NCBI GenBank assembly: GCA_003598065.1
Contig: QZKR01000022.1
Coordinates: 1-39,428 of the forward strand
Length of the DNA: 39,428 nucleotides
Origin: Myxococcales bacterium
Lineage (GTDB): Bacteria > Myxococcota_A > SURF-8
Reading direction: 5' to 3'
Shown here: one piece after another, positions 23,710-33,100 of the stretch
How positions within the stretch are numbered: position 1 is the stretch's first letter
Layout: the number at the start of each line of letters is the position of its first letter
Program-made: the position numbers and the translations under genes
Notes under the pieces: model-generated
Told to the model about the DNA's origin: nothing
The model's input: only the letters and a program-made list of their open reading frames with translations
Databases searched by the model: none

Positions 23710-24648
23710 ATGGCCGAAAGTTCGAAAAGACTGCATCCCGAACTGTTCACGCTCAGGCACTTCACGCGTCTCTTCGATGGCGGCGAAATATTGCTGCCCA
23801 CGGCGGACGATTTCAAAGGCGTGTTCCGCGGCGACAAGGAGCCCAGGCTGCTGTTGGATTTCTACACCCAGGAGATGGTGCAGGAGCGGCTGGAGCACTA
23901 CGGCGTGATGGCCAAGCTCGGGCAGAAGAGTTTCAGTCATATTCAGGTGCGCCTCAATGTCGTCGATCCCGGCCGGCAGCAGGTGACGCTCTACTCCGAA
24001 AATGAAGGCCCGGAAAATCTGCTCGCCGAGGTATGCCTGCACAAAGGCGCATTCGCCCCCGACGCCGACTTCGCCGGCGCGTTGCGCCACCAGCGCTTCG
24101 AGATGCTTTACATCCAGTGGCTGCGGCTGCAGAACCCGCGCGCGCCCTGGACGCCGACGCGGCCGGCTTTGCCGGGCCAGTTGCATCCCGGCCTGAAGAT
24201 CGGCCGGGAGGTGATGCACATTCTCGTCTCGCTCGCCGAGCGGCTGGGCTTGGAAGGCATTCTCAATATCCCCGAGTTCCCCCATGCGGCCGTGCTCTAT
24301 TCCGAGCGCTTCCGTTTCTTCAATCCCGAGGTCGAGGGCATCCTGCAGGCGCTGAAGCGGGACCTCGCCGATCTGACGCTGGCGGAGGCGTCGTGGGGAG
24401 TGATGTTGGGCTGCGTGACGGCGGCGGATACGGGACGGCCGCTGCGCTGGTTCAAGGAAGAACAGGTGCTGCCGCTTTCGCCGCGCTGGGACGCCTACTT
24501 CGACAGCCCGGCTTACACGCGCGTCGTCGAGCGGACCTACTTCAATCACGCCTATATCTTCGACCGCGCCCGCTACGCGGCGCTCGGCCCGCTCAACCCC
24601 GACGGGTCGCCGCGCCCGGACGTCAAACTGCCCGTCCCGGCGCTTTAG
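23710..24648 (+). CDS. Hypothetical protein following the GspE/PilB-like gene
   Basis: A 312-residue, apparently soluble protein without signal peptide or membrane helix. The first 120 residues alternate strands and helices (LLLDFYTQEMVQERLEHYG, FSHIQVRLNVVDPGRQQVTL). The second half has LPGQLHPGLKIGREVMHILV and a helix-rich segment with IPEFPHAAVLYSERFRFFNP, then a Tyr/Phe-rich C-terminus. The LPGQxHPGLKIG-type loop followed by helix, strand and a FRFFNPEVEG turn loosely recalls GNAT acyltransferases, but I do not make that call. Its position 17 bp after the ATPase stop suggests a linked role. It converges on the Asp-rich lipoprotein gene. Confidence 0.8.
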   Translation: MAESSKRLHPELFTLRHFTRLFDGGEILLPTADDFKGVFRGDKEPRLLLDFYTQEMVQERLEHYGVMAKLGQKSFSHIQVRLNVVDPGRQQVTLYSENEGPENLLAEVCLHKGAFAPDADFAGALRHQRFEMLYIQWLRLQNPRAPWTPTRPALPGQLHPGLKIGREVMHILVSLAERLGLEGILNIPEFPHAAVLYSERFRFFNPEVEGILQALKRDLADLTLAEASWGVMLGCVTAADTGRPLRWFKEEQVLPLSPRWDAYFDSPAYTRVVERTYFNHAYIFDRARYAALGPLNPDGSPRPDVKLPVPAL

Positions 24649-24675
24649 GCGGCGGCGTTGCTCGGATGAAACCAA

Positions 24676-26454
24676 TTACGGCGACTGCCCGACGGCGATT
24701 CCGCCGATATTATTTTCGCTTTCTCCTCCAGAAGAAATGCGCGCCGTTTCGGAAGGCCGGCCGTCCTCGCCGACACTCAACAGGACCAGCGCGTTATATG
24801 GTGCAGCTACCAGATTCCCGCTCAACGGACCCGTACGCAATGGAATGATGTCGCCTAGCAGGGGCATTCCTTGTAACGTTGTCAGCGGTGAGAAAACGTC
24901 GCCGCTGACGCTCAACGCCTGTAGCGTGTTAGCCTGCCAGGAACCAACATACAACGTCTCGTCATCGTCGGAAAAGACGAAGCTGCTTGGCGTCTCCACT
25001 TCCGTCGAGTCCAGTACCGTCAAGCCATTCGTCTCATCGAAAGCGAAAAGCTTTACCGCTCCCCCGTCGGTGGAGTAGTACGATTCGTTGCCGGCGGCCA
25101 GGCGTGTCCCGTCGGACGAGAAACTGGGGCGGTGGACGACAGCATAGTCATCCCAGAGATCGAAGAAGCGCGTTTCGCCGAACGACCAGCTATTCAAGGG
25201 AATCAGCGCCGTGTTCGTCGGACCTTCAAGATCCTCCCCGCCGAAAGTGACGACGAAACGCCCGTCGGGCGAAACGGCCAACCCGCCGGGGGCATGAAGG
25301 GGGGCAAAGTCTTCCAGTATCGCCACGGGTTCGGCTGAAACATCGAGCATGTAGAGTCCGCCGTCGTAAGCCACCGGGTTGCCGTCCAGCACCAGCACGC
25401 GGTCCGAATCAAGCGCGACCATTTCGTCGATATAGCGCCCGGTTTCGACAAGGTGTGAAAAAATAGCCTCACCGTTACGGATGTGATAGACGGCCAGCTC
25501 GCCGCCCTCGTGGCCGATCAGAAGACGGTCACCCTCAACGGTGAAAACGGCGAAACTCGGTCTCTCTTCCGTTTCGGTGCTGAACTCCGGCGCGGTCCAT
25601 TCTCCTTCAGGAGAAAGAGTAAAAAGCTTAAAAGTATCTGGCGGCGCGTCGGGCCACGTATTGTTATGCAGCGTGGCGACGAGATAACCGTCGTAACCGG
25701 GGTCCTGCGGCTCATAGGGAACCCGCTGGTCAACGTCGCCATCCGTATCGCCGTCCGTGTCGCCATCGGCGATATCGCCGTCCAGGTCGCCGTCGAGATC
25801 GTTGTCAATCTCATCTGCATCCGTATCATCGCCGTCAGAGATGTCCCCGTCCGGTTCGATGTCGCCGTCGGCCGTCTCGCAGGCGGCCTGGGTGTAAGTT
25901 ACGGCGCAGCCTTCCCAGCCGATGACGAACGTGTCCCCGAGGCTATCCCACCGCGCCGGGATTGGCGGCGCGGGATCGATTGCGCCCTCGGTCATGAGTT
26001 CGATGGAGGAAAAAAAGCAGCCTTCTATCCGCGCGCTAGCCTCGAGCGAGCCATCGGGCGTCTCGAAGGGAATGGTCAGGTCGAAGACGCAGGCGACGTC
26101 GGGACGATCGACGTCGAAAGCCGTTTGCGCCAGCGCCGCCATGAACTCCGGCGCGAAGTCGGGCGAGCAGTCGTCGAGGAGCGACGCCGCAACGCAATAA
26201 TGGCCGGCAAAGCTGCTGCAATCGCTGCAGGGGTCGTCGCCGTCGGTGAGGATATCGCCGTCCGCCTCGGATGGGATGCACTCGCCGCAGCCGTCAATGA
26301 CGACGCAGATCGTATCCGGCGGGCAGTCGCTATCGCTGGCGCAGTTGCATTCGGGGATGTCTCCGTCCGTTTCCGTATCGGCCGCGTCGTTGTCGCAGGC
26401 GGCGAGAACGCAGGCAACCGACATCATGAGCGCCCAGATAAGAATGGTTCGCAT
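24676..26454 (-). CDS. Exported lipoprotein: Cys-rich head, Asp-rich DGD-repeat linker, propeller-like C-terminus
   Basis: A 592-residue lipoprotein of unknown function. The lipobox CVLAAC (Cys20) follows a clear signal helix, and AAGGAG lies nine bases before the ATG; an in-frame extension to 26634 has no matching signal. Residues about 25-60 are Cys-rich (CNCASDSDCPPDTIC then GCGECIP). Short DGD units flank this and return as a long acidic linker (about 190-240) that could bind calcium. The C-terminal 350 residues show repeated blocks such as LAVSPDGRFVVTFGGED, PSFSSDGTRLAAGNESYYS and SSFVFSDDDETLYVGSWQAN, typical of a YVTN/WD40-like beta-propeller. GC content is lower than in neighbours, hinting at a different history. 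A cell-surface role is inferred. Confidence 0.85.
   Translation of the reverse strand: MRTILIWALMMSVACVLAACDNDAADTETDGDIPECNCASDSDCPPDTICVVIDGCGECIPSEADGDILTDGDDPCSDCSSFAGHYCVAASLLDDCSPDFAPEFMAALAQTAFDVDRPDVACVFDLTIPFETPDGSLEASARIEGCFFSSIELMTEGAIDPAPPIPARWDSLGDTFVIGWEGCAVTYTQAACETADGDIEPDGDISDGDDTDADEIDNDLDGDLDGDIADGDTDGDTDGDVDQRVPYEPQDPGYDGYLVATLHNNTWPDAPPDTFKLFTLSPEGEWTAPEFSTETEERPSFAVFTVEGDRLLIGHEGGELAVYHIRNGEAIFSHLVETGRYIDEMVALDSDRVLVLDGNPVAYDGGLYMLDVSAEPVAILEDFAPLHAPGGLAVSPDGRFVVTFGGEDLEGPTNTALIPLNSWSFGETRFFDLWDDYAVVHRPSFSSDGTRLAAGNESYYSTDGGAVKLFAFDETNGLTVLDSTEVETPSSFVFSDDDETLYVGSWQANTLQALSVSGDVFSPLTTLQGMPLLGDIIPLRTGPLSGNLVAAPYNALVLLSVGEDGRPSETARISSGGESENNIGGIAVGQSP
25735..25880 (-). repeat. 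DGD-encoding microrepeat inside the lipoprotein gene
   Basis: About 50 codons in which units such as GGCGATATCGCCG recur, encoding a string of DGDI, DGDT and DGDL units with interspersed Asp. Repeats of this kind expand and contract by slippage, so the linker length may vary between strains. Confidence 0.7.
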
Positions 26455-26592
26455 CGGCAAGGTCTCCTTGGTCGGGATGGGTCCGTCATCGATTGCGAGA
26501 TTCAACGCCCGCAGCATAACCGAGGGCGCGGCGACTGGCAAGCCGGCCGTGACCCCGGCGCTCGCCAAGCTGTAGAACTCGCCCCGCGAATA

Positions 26593-26601
26593 TGCTACAG
26601 T
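26593..26601 (+). promoter_or_regulatory. Extended -10 element before wecB
   Basis: TGCTACAGT (TGC plus TACAGT, four of six) lies about 43 bp before the wecB ATG; the -35 (TAGAAC, 26573-26578) is weak. Confidence 0.35.
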
Positions 26602-26643
26602 CCGTCCGTCTGCGAACGGGGCTTTGGGCTCCAAGGAGGCGGA

Positions 26644-27735
26644 ATGAAAATCCTCTGCGTCGTCGGGGCGCGGCCAAATTTCGTGAAAATCGCGCCGATC
26701 GTCGCCGAGTTGAAAGCGCGCGGCGTCGAGCAGGTGCTATTGCACACCGGCCAGCATTACGACGACGAGATGAGCCAGGTGTTCTTCGACGATCTCGGCA
26801 TCCCCCGGCCGGACGTCGATCTCGGGGTGGGCTCGGCGCCGCACGCCGTCCAGACCGGCGAGGTGATGATCCATTTCGACGAGCATCTGCTGTCGATCCG
26901 GCCGGACGCCGTCGTCGTGGTGGGCGACGTGAACTCGACGCTCGCCTGTGCGCTCGCCGCCGTCAAACGCCGCGTTCCCGTGGTCCACGTCGAGGCCGGT
27001 CTGCGCTGCGGCGACCGTTACATGCCGGAGGAAATCAACCGCGTTCTCACGGATCATATCTCGGAACTGCTGTTTACGCCCTCGTCCGACGCCGACGACA
27101 ATCTGCGCCGCGAAGGCATCGACCCCGGGCGGATCTTCCGCGTCGGCAACATCATGATCGACAGCCTGCTCGCCCATCGCGAGCGGGCGCTGAAATCCGA
27201 CGTGCTGGAGCGATTGTCGCTTTTGTCGGAGGATTACGCCGTGGTCACGCTGCATCGGCCGGAGAACGTGGACGGCCGCGACCGGCTGTTGCATTTCTGC
27301 GCCGTGCTCACCGAGGTCGCCGAACGGCTGCCCGTCGTTTTTCCCATCCATCCCCGGACGCGCAGTGAGGCGCAGCGCCATGGCCTGCTCGAACGGCTGG
27401 AAAACACCCCGGGCCTGGTGGTGACCAGCCCCCTGGGCTACCTCGATTTCATGGCGCTGGCGCTACATAGCAAGATCGTGCTCACCGACTCTGGCGGCTT
27501 GCAGGAGGAGACCACCGTTTACGGCATCCCCTGTCTGACGCTCCGGCCGAGCACGGAAAGGCCGATCACCGTGACGGAGGGGACGAACACGATCGTCGGC
27601 GACGACCGGGCGAAAATCCTCGCCGAGTGCGAGCGCATCCTCGCCGGCAACGGCAAGCGCGGCCGCACGCCGGAGTTGTGGGACGGCCGCACCGCGCCGC
27701 GCATCGTCGATGTGTTGACCAAACGCTTCGGCTGA
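26644..27735 (+). CDS. wecB: UDP-N-acetylglucosamine 2-epimerase (non-hydrolysing)
   Basis: Cytosolic enzyme interconverting UDP-GlcNAc and UDP-ManNAc for surface polysaccharides. The 363-residue protein has the full GT-B-like epimerase set: GARPNFVKIAPI, HTGQHYDDEMS, VVGDVNSTLA (Asp), HVEAGLR (Glu), MPEEINR (Glu), VVTLHRPENVD (His), IHPRTRS, and LTDSGGLQEETTVYGIPCLT followed by RPSTERPITVTEGTN. Length is normal. AAGGAGG precedes the ATG. The next gene starts 3 bp after the stop. No UDP-ManNAc dehydrogenase (WecC) or glycosyltransferase sits beside it. Confidence 0.95.
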   Translation: MKILCVVGARPNFVKIAPIVAELKARGVEQVLLHTGQHYDDEMSQVFFDDLGIPRPDVDLGVGSAPHAVQTGEVMIHFDEHLLSIRPDAVVVVGDVNSTLACALAAVKRRVPVVHVEAGLRCGDRYMPEEINRVLTDHISELLFTPSSDADDNLRREGIDPGRIFRVGNIMIDSLLAHRERALKSDVLERLSLLSEDYAVVTLHRPENVDGRDRLLHFCAVLTEVAERLPVVFPIHPRTRSEAQRHGLLERLENTPGLVVTSPLGYLDFMALALHSKIVLTDSGGLQEETTVYGIPCLTLRPSTERPITVTEGTNTIVGDDRAKILAECERILAGNGKRGRTPELWDGRTAPRIVDVLTKRFG

Positions 27736-27738
27736 GCG

Positions 27739-28644
27739 ATGGCCCCCGACCGCGCCGACGTCGATGCCCGGAAAATCGCCTTCGCGCAAGGCGTGATGGC
27801 GGAGGCGCAGGCCATCGAGATCATCGAGCGGCTCGCCGAAGACGACATTCCCGTCATCCCCTGGAAGGGCGTGCTTTTTCGCCGCACGCTCTACGACGAT
27901 CCGGCCGAGCGGCCGCTGACGGACCTCGATCTTGTCGCGCCGGCGGCCGATTTCGAACGCGCCGCCGACGTGCTTGAGAGGATCGGCTACGTCTCCGAGC
28001 GCACGGCCCGCGCCCGCTTCGGTTTCGCCGCCGTCTTCGAGCGTGGCTTTATCCGCGAGGGTTTTCTCCCCGTCGAACTGCATCGTGCGTTGGCCACGGG
28101 CCACGGCGCGACCGAACTCACCCGGCGCATCTTCGACGAGGGGCGGCCCGCCGCCGGCATTTTCCCGCAGCCGAACGTCCACGCCCCGACGCCCGAGCAG
28201 ACGCTTGTCGGCTTGGCGCTGCATTTCCGCGAACACGGCTTGCAGATGCTTCCTTACCAGTTCGACGATGTGCGCCGCCTCCTGATCCGGTTGCGCCCCG
28301 ACCTCGGCCATACCGCGCGCCTGGCGGGCGAAGTCGGCGCGCTTCTGCCTCTGGCTCTGCTGTTGGAAGCCGCGGGTGAAACCGAGGCGTCGCGGCGTCT
28401 CGTTCTCGCCGCGCCGCTGCGCTGGCGGCGCGCGACGATACTCGCCTTGACGCGCTTGGGGGATGGAGGATTCGAGCCGATTCTGCCGGGGTCGGGCACG
28501 CGCAACGGCGACCGTCTCTGGAGGCTGCTGCTCCATCTCGCGCTGGCGCGCGACTCGTTCATGGAAAGCGCCCGCTCGCAGGCGATGCACGGCGCGTTTC
28601 TGGCCCGGGAACTGGCGATCGGGCGGCGGAAGAAGGGCCGTTGA
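27739..28644 (+). CDS. NTP_transf_5-type uncharacterised nucleotidyltransferase family protein
   Basis: A 301-residue protein with the pattern of the uncharacterised nucleotidyltransferase family (Pfam NTP_transf_5): IPVIPWKGVLFRRTLYDD, then RPLTDLDLVAPAADFERAAD with the metal-binding DxD (TDLDLV), VELHRAL, and a helical C-terminus with LALHFREHGLQML. Members often sit in capsule or O-antigen clusters and beside exosortase or PqqD-type genes; their substrate is unknown. Here it is coupled to wecB by a 3-bp gap, which suggests sugar-nucleotide or surface-glycan work. The C-terminal third is Arg-rich. Confidence 0.8.
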   Translation: MAPDRADVDARKIAFAQGVMAEAQAIEIIERLAEDDIPVIPWKGVLFRRTLYDDPAERPLTDLDLVAPAADFERAADVLERIGYVSERTARARFGFAAVFERGFIREGFLPVELHRALATGHGATELTRRIFDEGRPAAGIFPQPNVHAPTPEQTLVGLALHFREHGLQMLPYQFDDVRRLLIRLRPDLGHTARLAGEVGALLPLALLLEAAGETEASRRLVLAAPLRWRRATILALTRLGDGGFEPILPGSGTRNGDRLWRLLLHLALARDSFMESARSQAMHGAFLARELAIGRRKKGR

Positions 28645-28668
28645 GCGAGGCCGCGTTTTATTCGGGCG

Positions 28669-29895
28669 TCAGGCTTGCTTTGAATCGCCGGCGGCGCGCC
28701 GCAAGATGATCGACGTGATCTCCGGCGGGATGCCCAGGCGAATCGGCGGGCCCCAGAAACCGACCCCCCGGCTGACGTACACCCGCAATCTCTCCCCATG
28801 CCGGTGCAGGCCGGAAACGTAGGGCTGCTGCAACCGCACGAGCAGGTTCCAGGGGACGAACTGCCCTCCATGGGTGTGACCGGAAAGCTGAAGGTCGATG
28901 CCGGCTTTCGCCGCCTCGAAACAGGTCAGCGGCTGGTGGGCGAGAAGGATTTTCACGGCTTCGCGGCTTGTGCCGGCTATGGCTTTCGCGGGGTCCGGGC
29001 GATGGTCGGCGAGAAAGCGTCCGCCGTGATGATCGGGCACGCCGGCGAGGACGATCGACGCCCCGCCGCGCTCAAGGAACTGGTGGCTGTTGTGCAGCAC
29101 CGTAAAGCCCAGCCTTTCCGCCTCCGCCATCCAGCCTTCCGCGCCCCAGTAATACTCGTGGTTGCCGGTCACCCAGAACTTGCCGCCCGGGGCCGTCAAT
29201 CGGCTCAGCGGCTCCAGTTCCGGGCGAAGCTGGGGGACGTATCCGTCGATCATGTCGCCGGTCATGACGATCGCGTCGGCTTTCAAGGACTGGGTCGTCT
29301 CCACCACTTGTTCGACGAATTCCCGGCCCAGGGTCGGTCCGACATGCATGTCCGTGAGCATCGCCAGACGGTAGCCGTTGAACTCGGACGGCAGGTTGGC
29401 TAAAGGAACTTCAACCGTTTCCAGCTTGGCAGGCCCCATGGCGCTGAAGACGCCTGCTCCGCCAAGCGAACTGGAGAACCCGATAATGCCCAAGCTGGCG
29501 GTTCGGCTGATGAATTTTCTCCGCTCGGGATTTGCTGGCAAGGCGTTTTCTTCGTGTCGAGCCCACGAGGCCGCCAATCGCCGACCGGCTCGTGCGACCA
29601 GCCGCAGGACGTCGCGCGCGAAGAGAATTGTCAGTGTCAACGCCAGGATGCCCATCACGAGGTAGATCGTCCACATCAGGTAAATCAGCCAGGGAGGGAA
29701 GGTCAGTCCCCGCCAACTGCGGTAGATGAACGTGCCGGCAAATTGCAGGACAAACAACGCCGCCAGGCCGGCCCACAGGCGGCGCTTGATCTGTTTCGGC
29801 GCTTCCAAAGGAGAAATGAGCCTTCGGCCGATATAAAGATGAACGGCGGAAAATACAGCAAAAACGATACTGTAGAAAATCCAAGCGTCCTTCAT
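28669..29895 (-). CDS. Membrane-anchored metallophosphoesterase (YkuE-like)
   Basis: Calcineurin-like phosphoesterase on the outer face of the inner membrane; relatives include YkuE- and LpxH-like proteins acting on phospholipid or nucleotide diesters. The 408-residue protein starts with about four membrane helices (6-22, 37-55, 66-90 and 127-150), with NPERRKFISRTA just before the last. The catalytic domain has LTDMHVGP, MTGDMIDGY, GNHEYYWG, LLAHQPL and LSGHTHGGQF, giving the complete metal-ligand set. The ATG at 29895 has AAAGGA upstream; a TTG start 24 bp earlier is less likely. It is divergent from the hybrid kinase gene and converges on the NTP_transf_5 gene. Confidence 0.9.
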   Translation of the reverse strand: MKDAWIFYSIVFAVFSAVHLYIGRRLISPLEAPKQIKRRLWAGLAALFVLQFAGTFIYRSWRGLTFPPWLIYLMWTIYLVMGILALTLTILFARDVLRLVARAGRRLAASWARHEENALPANPERRKFISRTASLGIIGFSSSLGGAGVFSAMGPAKLETVEVPLANLPSEFNGYRLAMLTDMHVGPTLGREFVEQVVETTQSLKADAIVMTGDMIDGYVPQLRPELEPLSRLTAPGGKFWVTGNHEYYWGAEGWMAEAERLGFTVLHNSHQFLERGGASIVLAGVPDHHGGRFLADHRPDPAKAIAGTSREAVKILLAHQPLTCFEAAKAGIDLQLSGHTHGGQFVPWNLLVRLQQPYVSGLHRHGERLRVYVSRGVGFWGPPIRLGIPPEITSIILRRAAGDSKQA

Positions 29896-30095
29896 GACAT
29901 CCTTTCCATGGGCCGTCAAAAGAACCGCATCGTACCATAAGAAGAAGGGCGGCCCGTCGTTTTTATTCGCCGCGTCGCCGGAATTGCAATCGAATCGTCC
30001 CCCTCGCCCGGCGGGAAAGCAAAATGCCGAATATCCGAGAATTTCTTAATGCTCTTCAAGCGAGTGACGATATAAACCTATGGGGTGGGGGCGAC

Positions 30096-30142
30096 CTATG
30101 CCGTTCGGGCATAGAAATCAGCTACCGGATCATGAGGCATAG
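30096..30142 (+). promoter_or_regulatory. Alternative-pairing leader before the hybrid kinase gene
   Basis: CTATGCC (30096-30102), loop GTTCG, and GGCATAG (30108-30114) make a perfect 7-bp hairpin. A second GGCATAG at 30136-30142 overlaps the ribosome-binding GAGG and ends two bases before the TTG start. The same 5' arm can pair with either copy, so the second pairing would hide the ribosome-binding site. The pairing is seen; regulation is inferred. Confidence 0.4.
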
Positions 30143-30144
30143 CT

Positions 30145-33100
30145 TTGCAGCGATTGACGATCATCCTTGCCGCGAGCATCATCCCCGCACTTTCGGCCCT
30201 TGCGGCGACGGAGACGGACGGCGTGCTGGTCAATCCGGACGCCGACCACATTCCTTTGAACAAAAAAATCGAAATTCTGGAAGACTCCGGAGGTCGATTA
30301 TCTTACGACGAAGTTCGCCGGCCGCCTTATGCCGGGCAGTTTGTAAAGAGCGAACGCTCGACCCTCAATTACGGCAACAGCCGCGCGGCTTACTGGCTGC
30401 GTGTCACTTTGGAAAACGACGCCGCCCTTCCCCTGGAGCGGTTTCTGGTCAATGAATTTCCGCTCATCACCCGAGCGGATCTCTTCCTGAGCGACGCCGC
30501 CGGCCGGACCGAAACCCGTCGTTCCGGATTGACGGTTCCTATTTCTCATCGCGAAGTGCCCGATGTTCTGCCGATTTTTTCGTTGAAGCTGGCCCCCCAT
30601 TCCCGCTCGCAGATCTATCTTCGAATGCAAACCGAAGCGACCATGCTGGTCGGCTTATCCCTCTGGGAGCCGACGGCTTTCTGGCGCCGCAACAGCAGCG
30701 AAATGTGGATAAAGGGCGCCCTCATCGGCGCGCTGCTGATTCTGGTCGGGTACAATTTGCTGGTCGCCATCACCCTCCGGGATCGGACTTCATACTACGC
30801 CGCCGCGTTTTTGGCATGTTTTGGCGTCTATCTGGCCAGCCTCTACGCTTTGCTCTATCAATATCTCTGGCCGGATTTCCCTGAGTTGGCGGGCCATTTG
30901 CCGATCGCGATGTCGGCCGTGGCGATCGGCGCGGGGCTGCTTTTCACCCGCGCCTATCTGATGATTCCCAGCGCCCACCCGCGCTTGGAACGGCTCTTTC
31001 AGGCGGCGTTGGGTTTGACGATCTGTTCCATCCTACTGATTCCTGTCGATCACCATCTAGCCAATACCATCGCCGGTATCGCGGGGCTTACGGCCGTTGG
31101 GCTGACCTCCTATTCTGCTTGGCATTCCTTCCGACAAGGCTATAAACCGGCCCGGCTGTATTTCATCGCCTGGTTGCCGCTCTGGGCCGGCGGCGCGGCC
31201 TTCGCCCTTGTGGTTCTCGGCGTACTGGAAGCGACGGCGCTCGCGCGCTTGATGCTTCCTTTCGGATTCGCCCTGGGCGGGCTCATTCTCTCCTTTGCGC
31301 TTGCCGAGCGGACCACGAGCGCGCTTAGGAAGCATAGACGGGAGTTGCAAACGCTGGTCGCCGAACGCACCCGCGATCTGGCCGATACGGTGGCCATGCT
31401 GCACGCCGAGATCGCCGAGCGCCGCAAAACGGAGACCGCTCTGCGAAACAGCGAGCAGCAGTTCCGCTTCGCCTACCAGACCAACCCCGATGCGATCGCC
31501 GTCAACCGTTTGCAAGATGGAGTCTACGTCGAGGTAAACGACGAATTTTGCCGGGTAACGGGTTATTCGCGAGATGAAGTGATAGGCCGCTCGACGATGG
31601 AGCTTCTGGTATGGGACGATGAAGAGAAACGGCGGGGGTTCGTCAAACGCCTCCGCCGCGAGAGCGCGGTGCGCAATTTCGAGGCGGGTTTCCGGCTGAA
31701 GAACGGCAGTGTCCGCGTCGGCCTGATTTCGGGCACGCTTTTCGAACAAGAGGGCGTGCCGCACATGCTGACGGTGACGCGCGACATCATGGAACGCAAG
31801 GCCCAGGAAGAAGCCTTGAAGCACAGCGAAGAAAAGCTGCGCTCGCTTGTCGAAAGCTCGCCGATGGGCATCCTGATCGTGCAGGGCGATCCGCCCCGAA
31901 TTGTGTTCGCCAACTCTCCCATGTACGATCTGGTCCAATGGAGTCCCGAGGAATTGTCGGCGATGACGGAGGAAGACCTCGCCACGATTTTCCAGCCTGA
32001 CGACTGGGGGCGGTTCCGCTCACATTACCTGCGGCGCCTATCCGAGCCCACCTTGCCAGCCCACTACGAAGTGCCGGTCATCCGGAAAGACGGGGCGCGG
32101 CGGTGGGTGGAGATATATGTCACCTCCATACAATTTGCCGGCCAGCCTTCCGCCCAATGCTGCTTTATCGACATCACCGATCGCAAGCGCGCCGAAGAGG
32201 AACGCCGTCTTTTCCTCGCCCGGGCGCAGGAGAGCCAGCGCCTCGAAAGCCTGGGCCACATGGCCGGCGCGATCGCTCACGATTTCAACAATCTGCTGAC
32301 CGGCGTGCTGGGCAACGCCAATCTGGCGATAATGGACCTGCCGCCCGGTTCGCCCACGATGAACACGTTGCGCGACATCGAAACCGCCGCCAAGGCCGCC
32401 GCCGATCTGGCGCAGCAAATGCTCATCTGTTCCGGACGCGGCGCGACGATGCTGAAGCCGCTCGACCTTTCCCAGACGATCGACAGTCTGCACCGACTGG
32501 TCGCGGCGAACATCCCGCCGAAGGTGCAGGCCGCTTATCAGCTTGCTCCCGATCTGCCGCCGGTGAACGCCGACGCAACGCAAATCGGACAGGTGCTGAT
32601 GAACCTCGTCATCAATGCCGTGGAAGCGATCGGCTCGTCCGAAGGCCGGATCGAGGTCCGGACGGAACGGCGTCGGCTGGACCGCGCCACGCTGGACCAG
32701 GCGGTGATGGGTCAGGCGCTGCCGGAAGCCGACTACGTCGTCCTCGTCGTCCGCGACACCGGAGTCGGCATGGACGGTGAGACGGTGAGAAAGGTGTTCG
32801 ATCCCTTTTTCAGCACGAAGTTTTTAGGACGCGGAATGGGGCTTGCGGCGGTGCAGGGCGTCGTGCGAGGCCACATGGGCGCGATCGCCGTGGAAAGCCG
32901 GCCCGGCGGAGGCTCCTGCTTCTCCATCTATCTGCCTTTCGCCGAACCAGCGGCGTCGAATGTCACGGCCGCCGTCGCCTCTGGCGAGGCGGCGCAACCG
33001 ATGGTGTTGATCGTGGATGACGAACCGCTCGTGCTGCGGGTGGCCCAGCGCGCTCTGGAGCGCTACGGTTGCCGCGTCCTCACGGCCGAAAACGGCCCGG

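Noticed and set aside
23710..24648. GNAT acetyltransferase call for the gene after the GspE/PilB ATPase
   Set aside because: The resemblance is limited to a loop and a turn; no acetyl-CoA-binding Q/RxxGxG/A motif is clear.
30040..30144. Possible cyclic-di-GMP (GEMM) riboswitch before the hybrid kinase
   Set aside because: GCTACCGG superficially recalls GEMM, but the conserved purine-rich internal motifs and paired domains are absent; only the simple alternative hairpins are supported.
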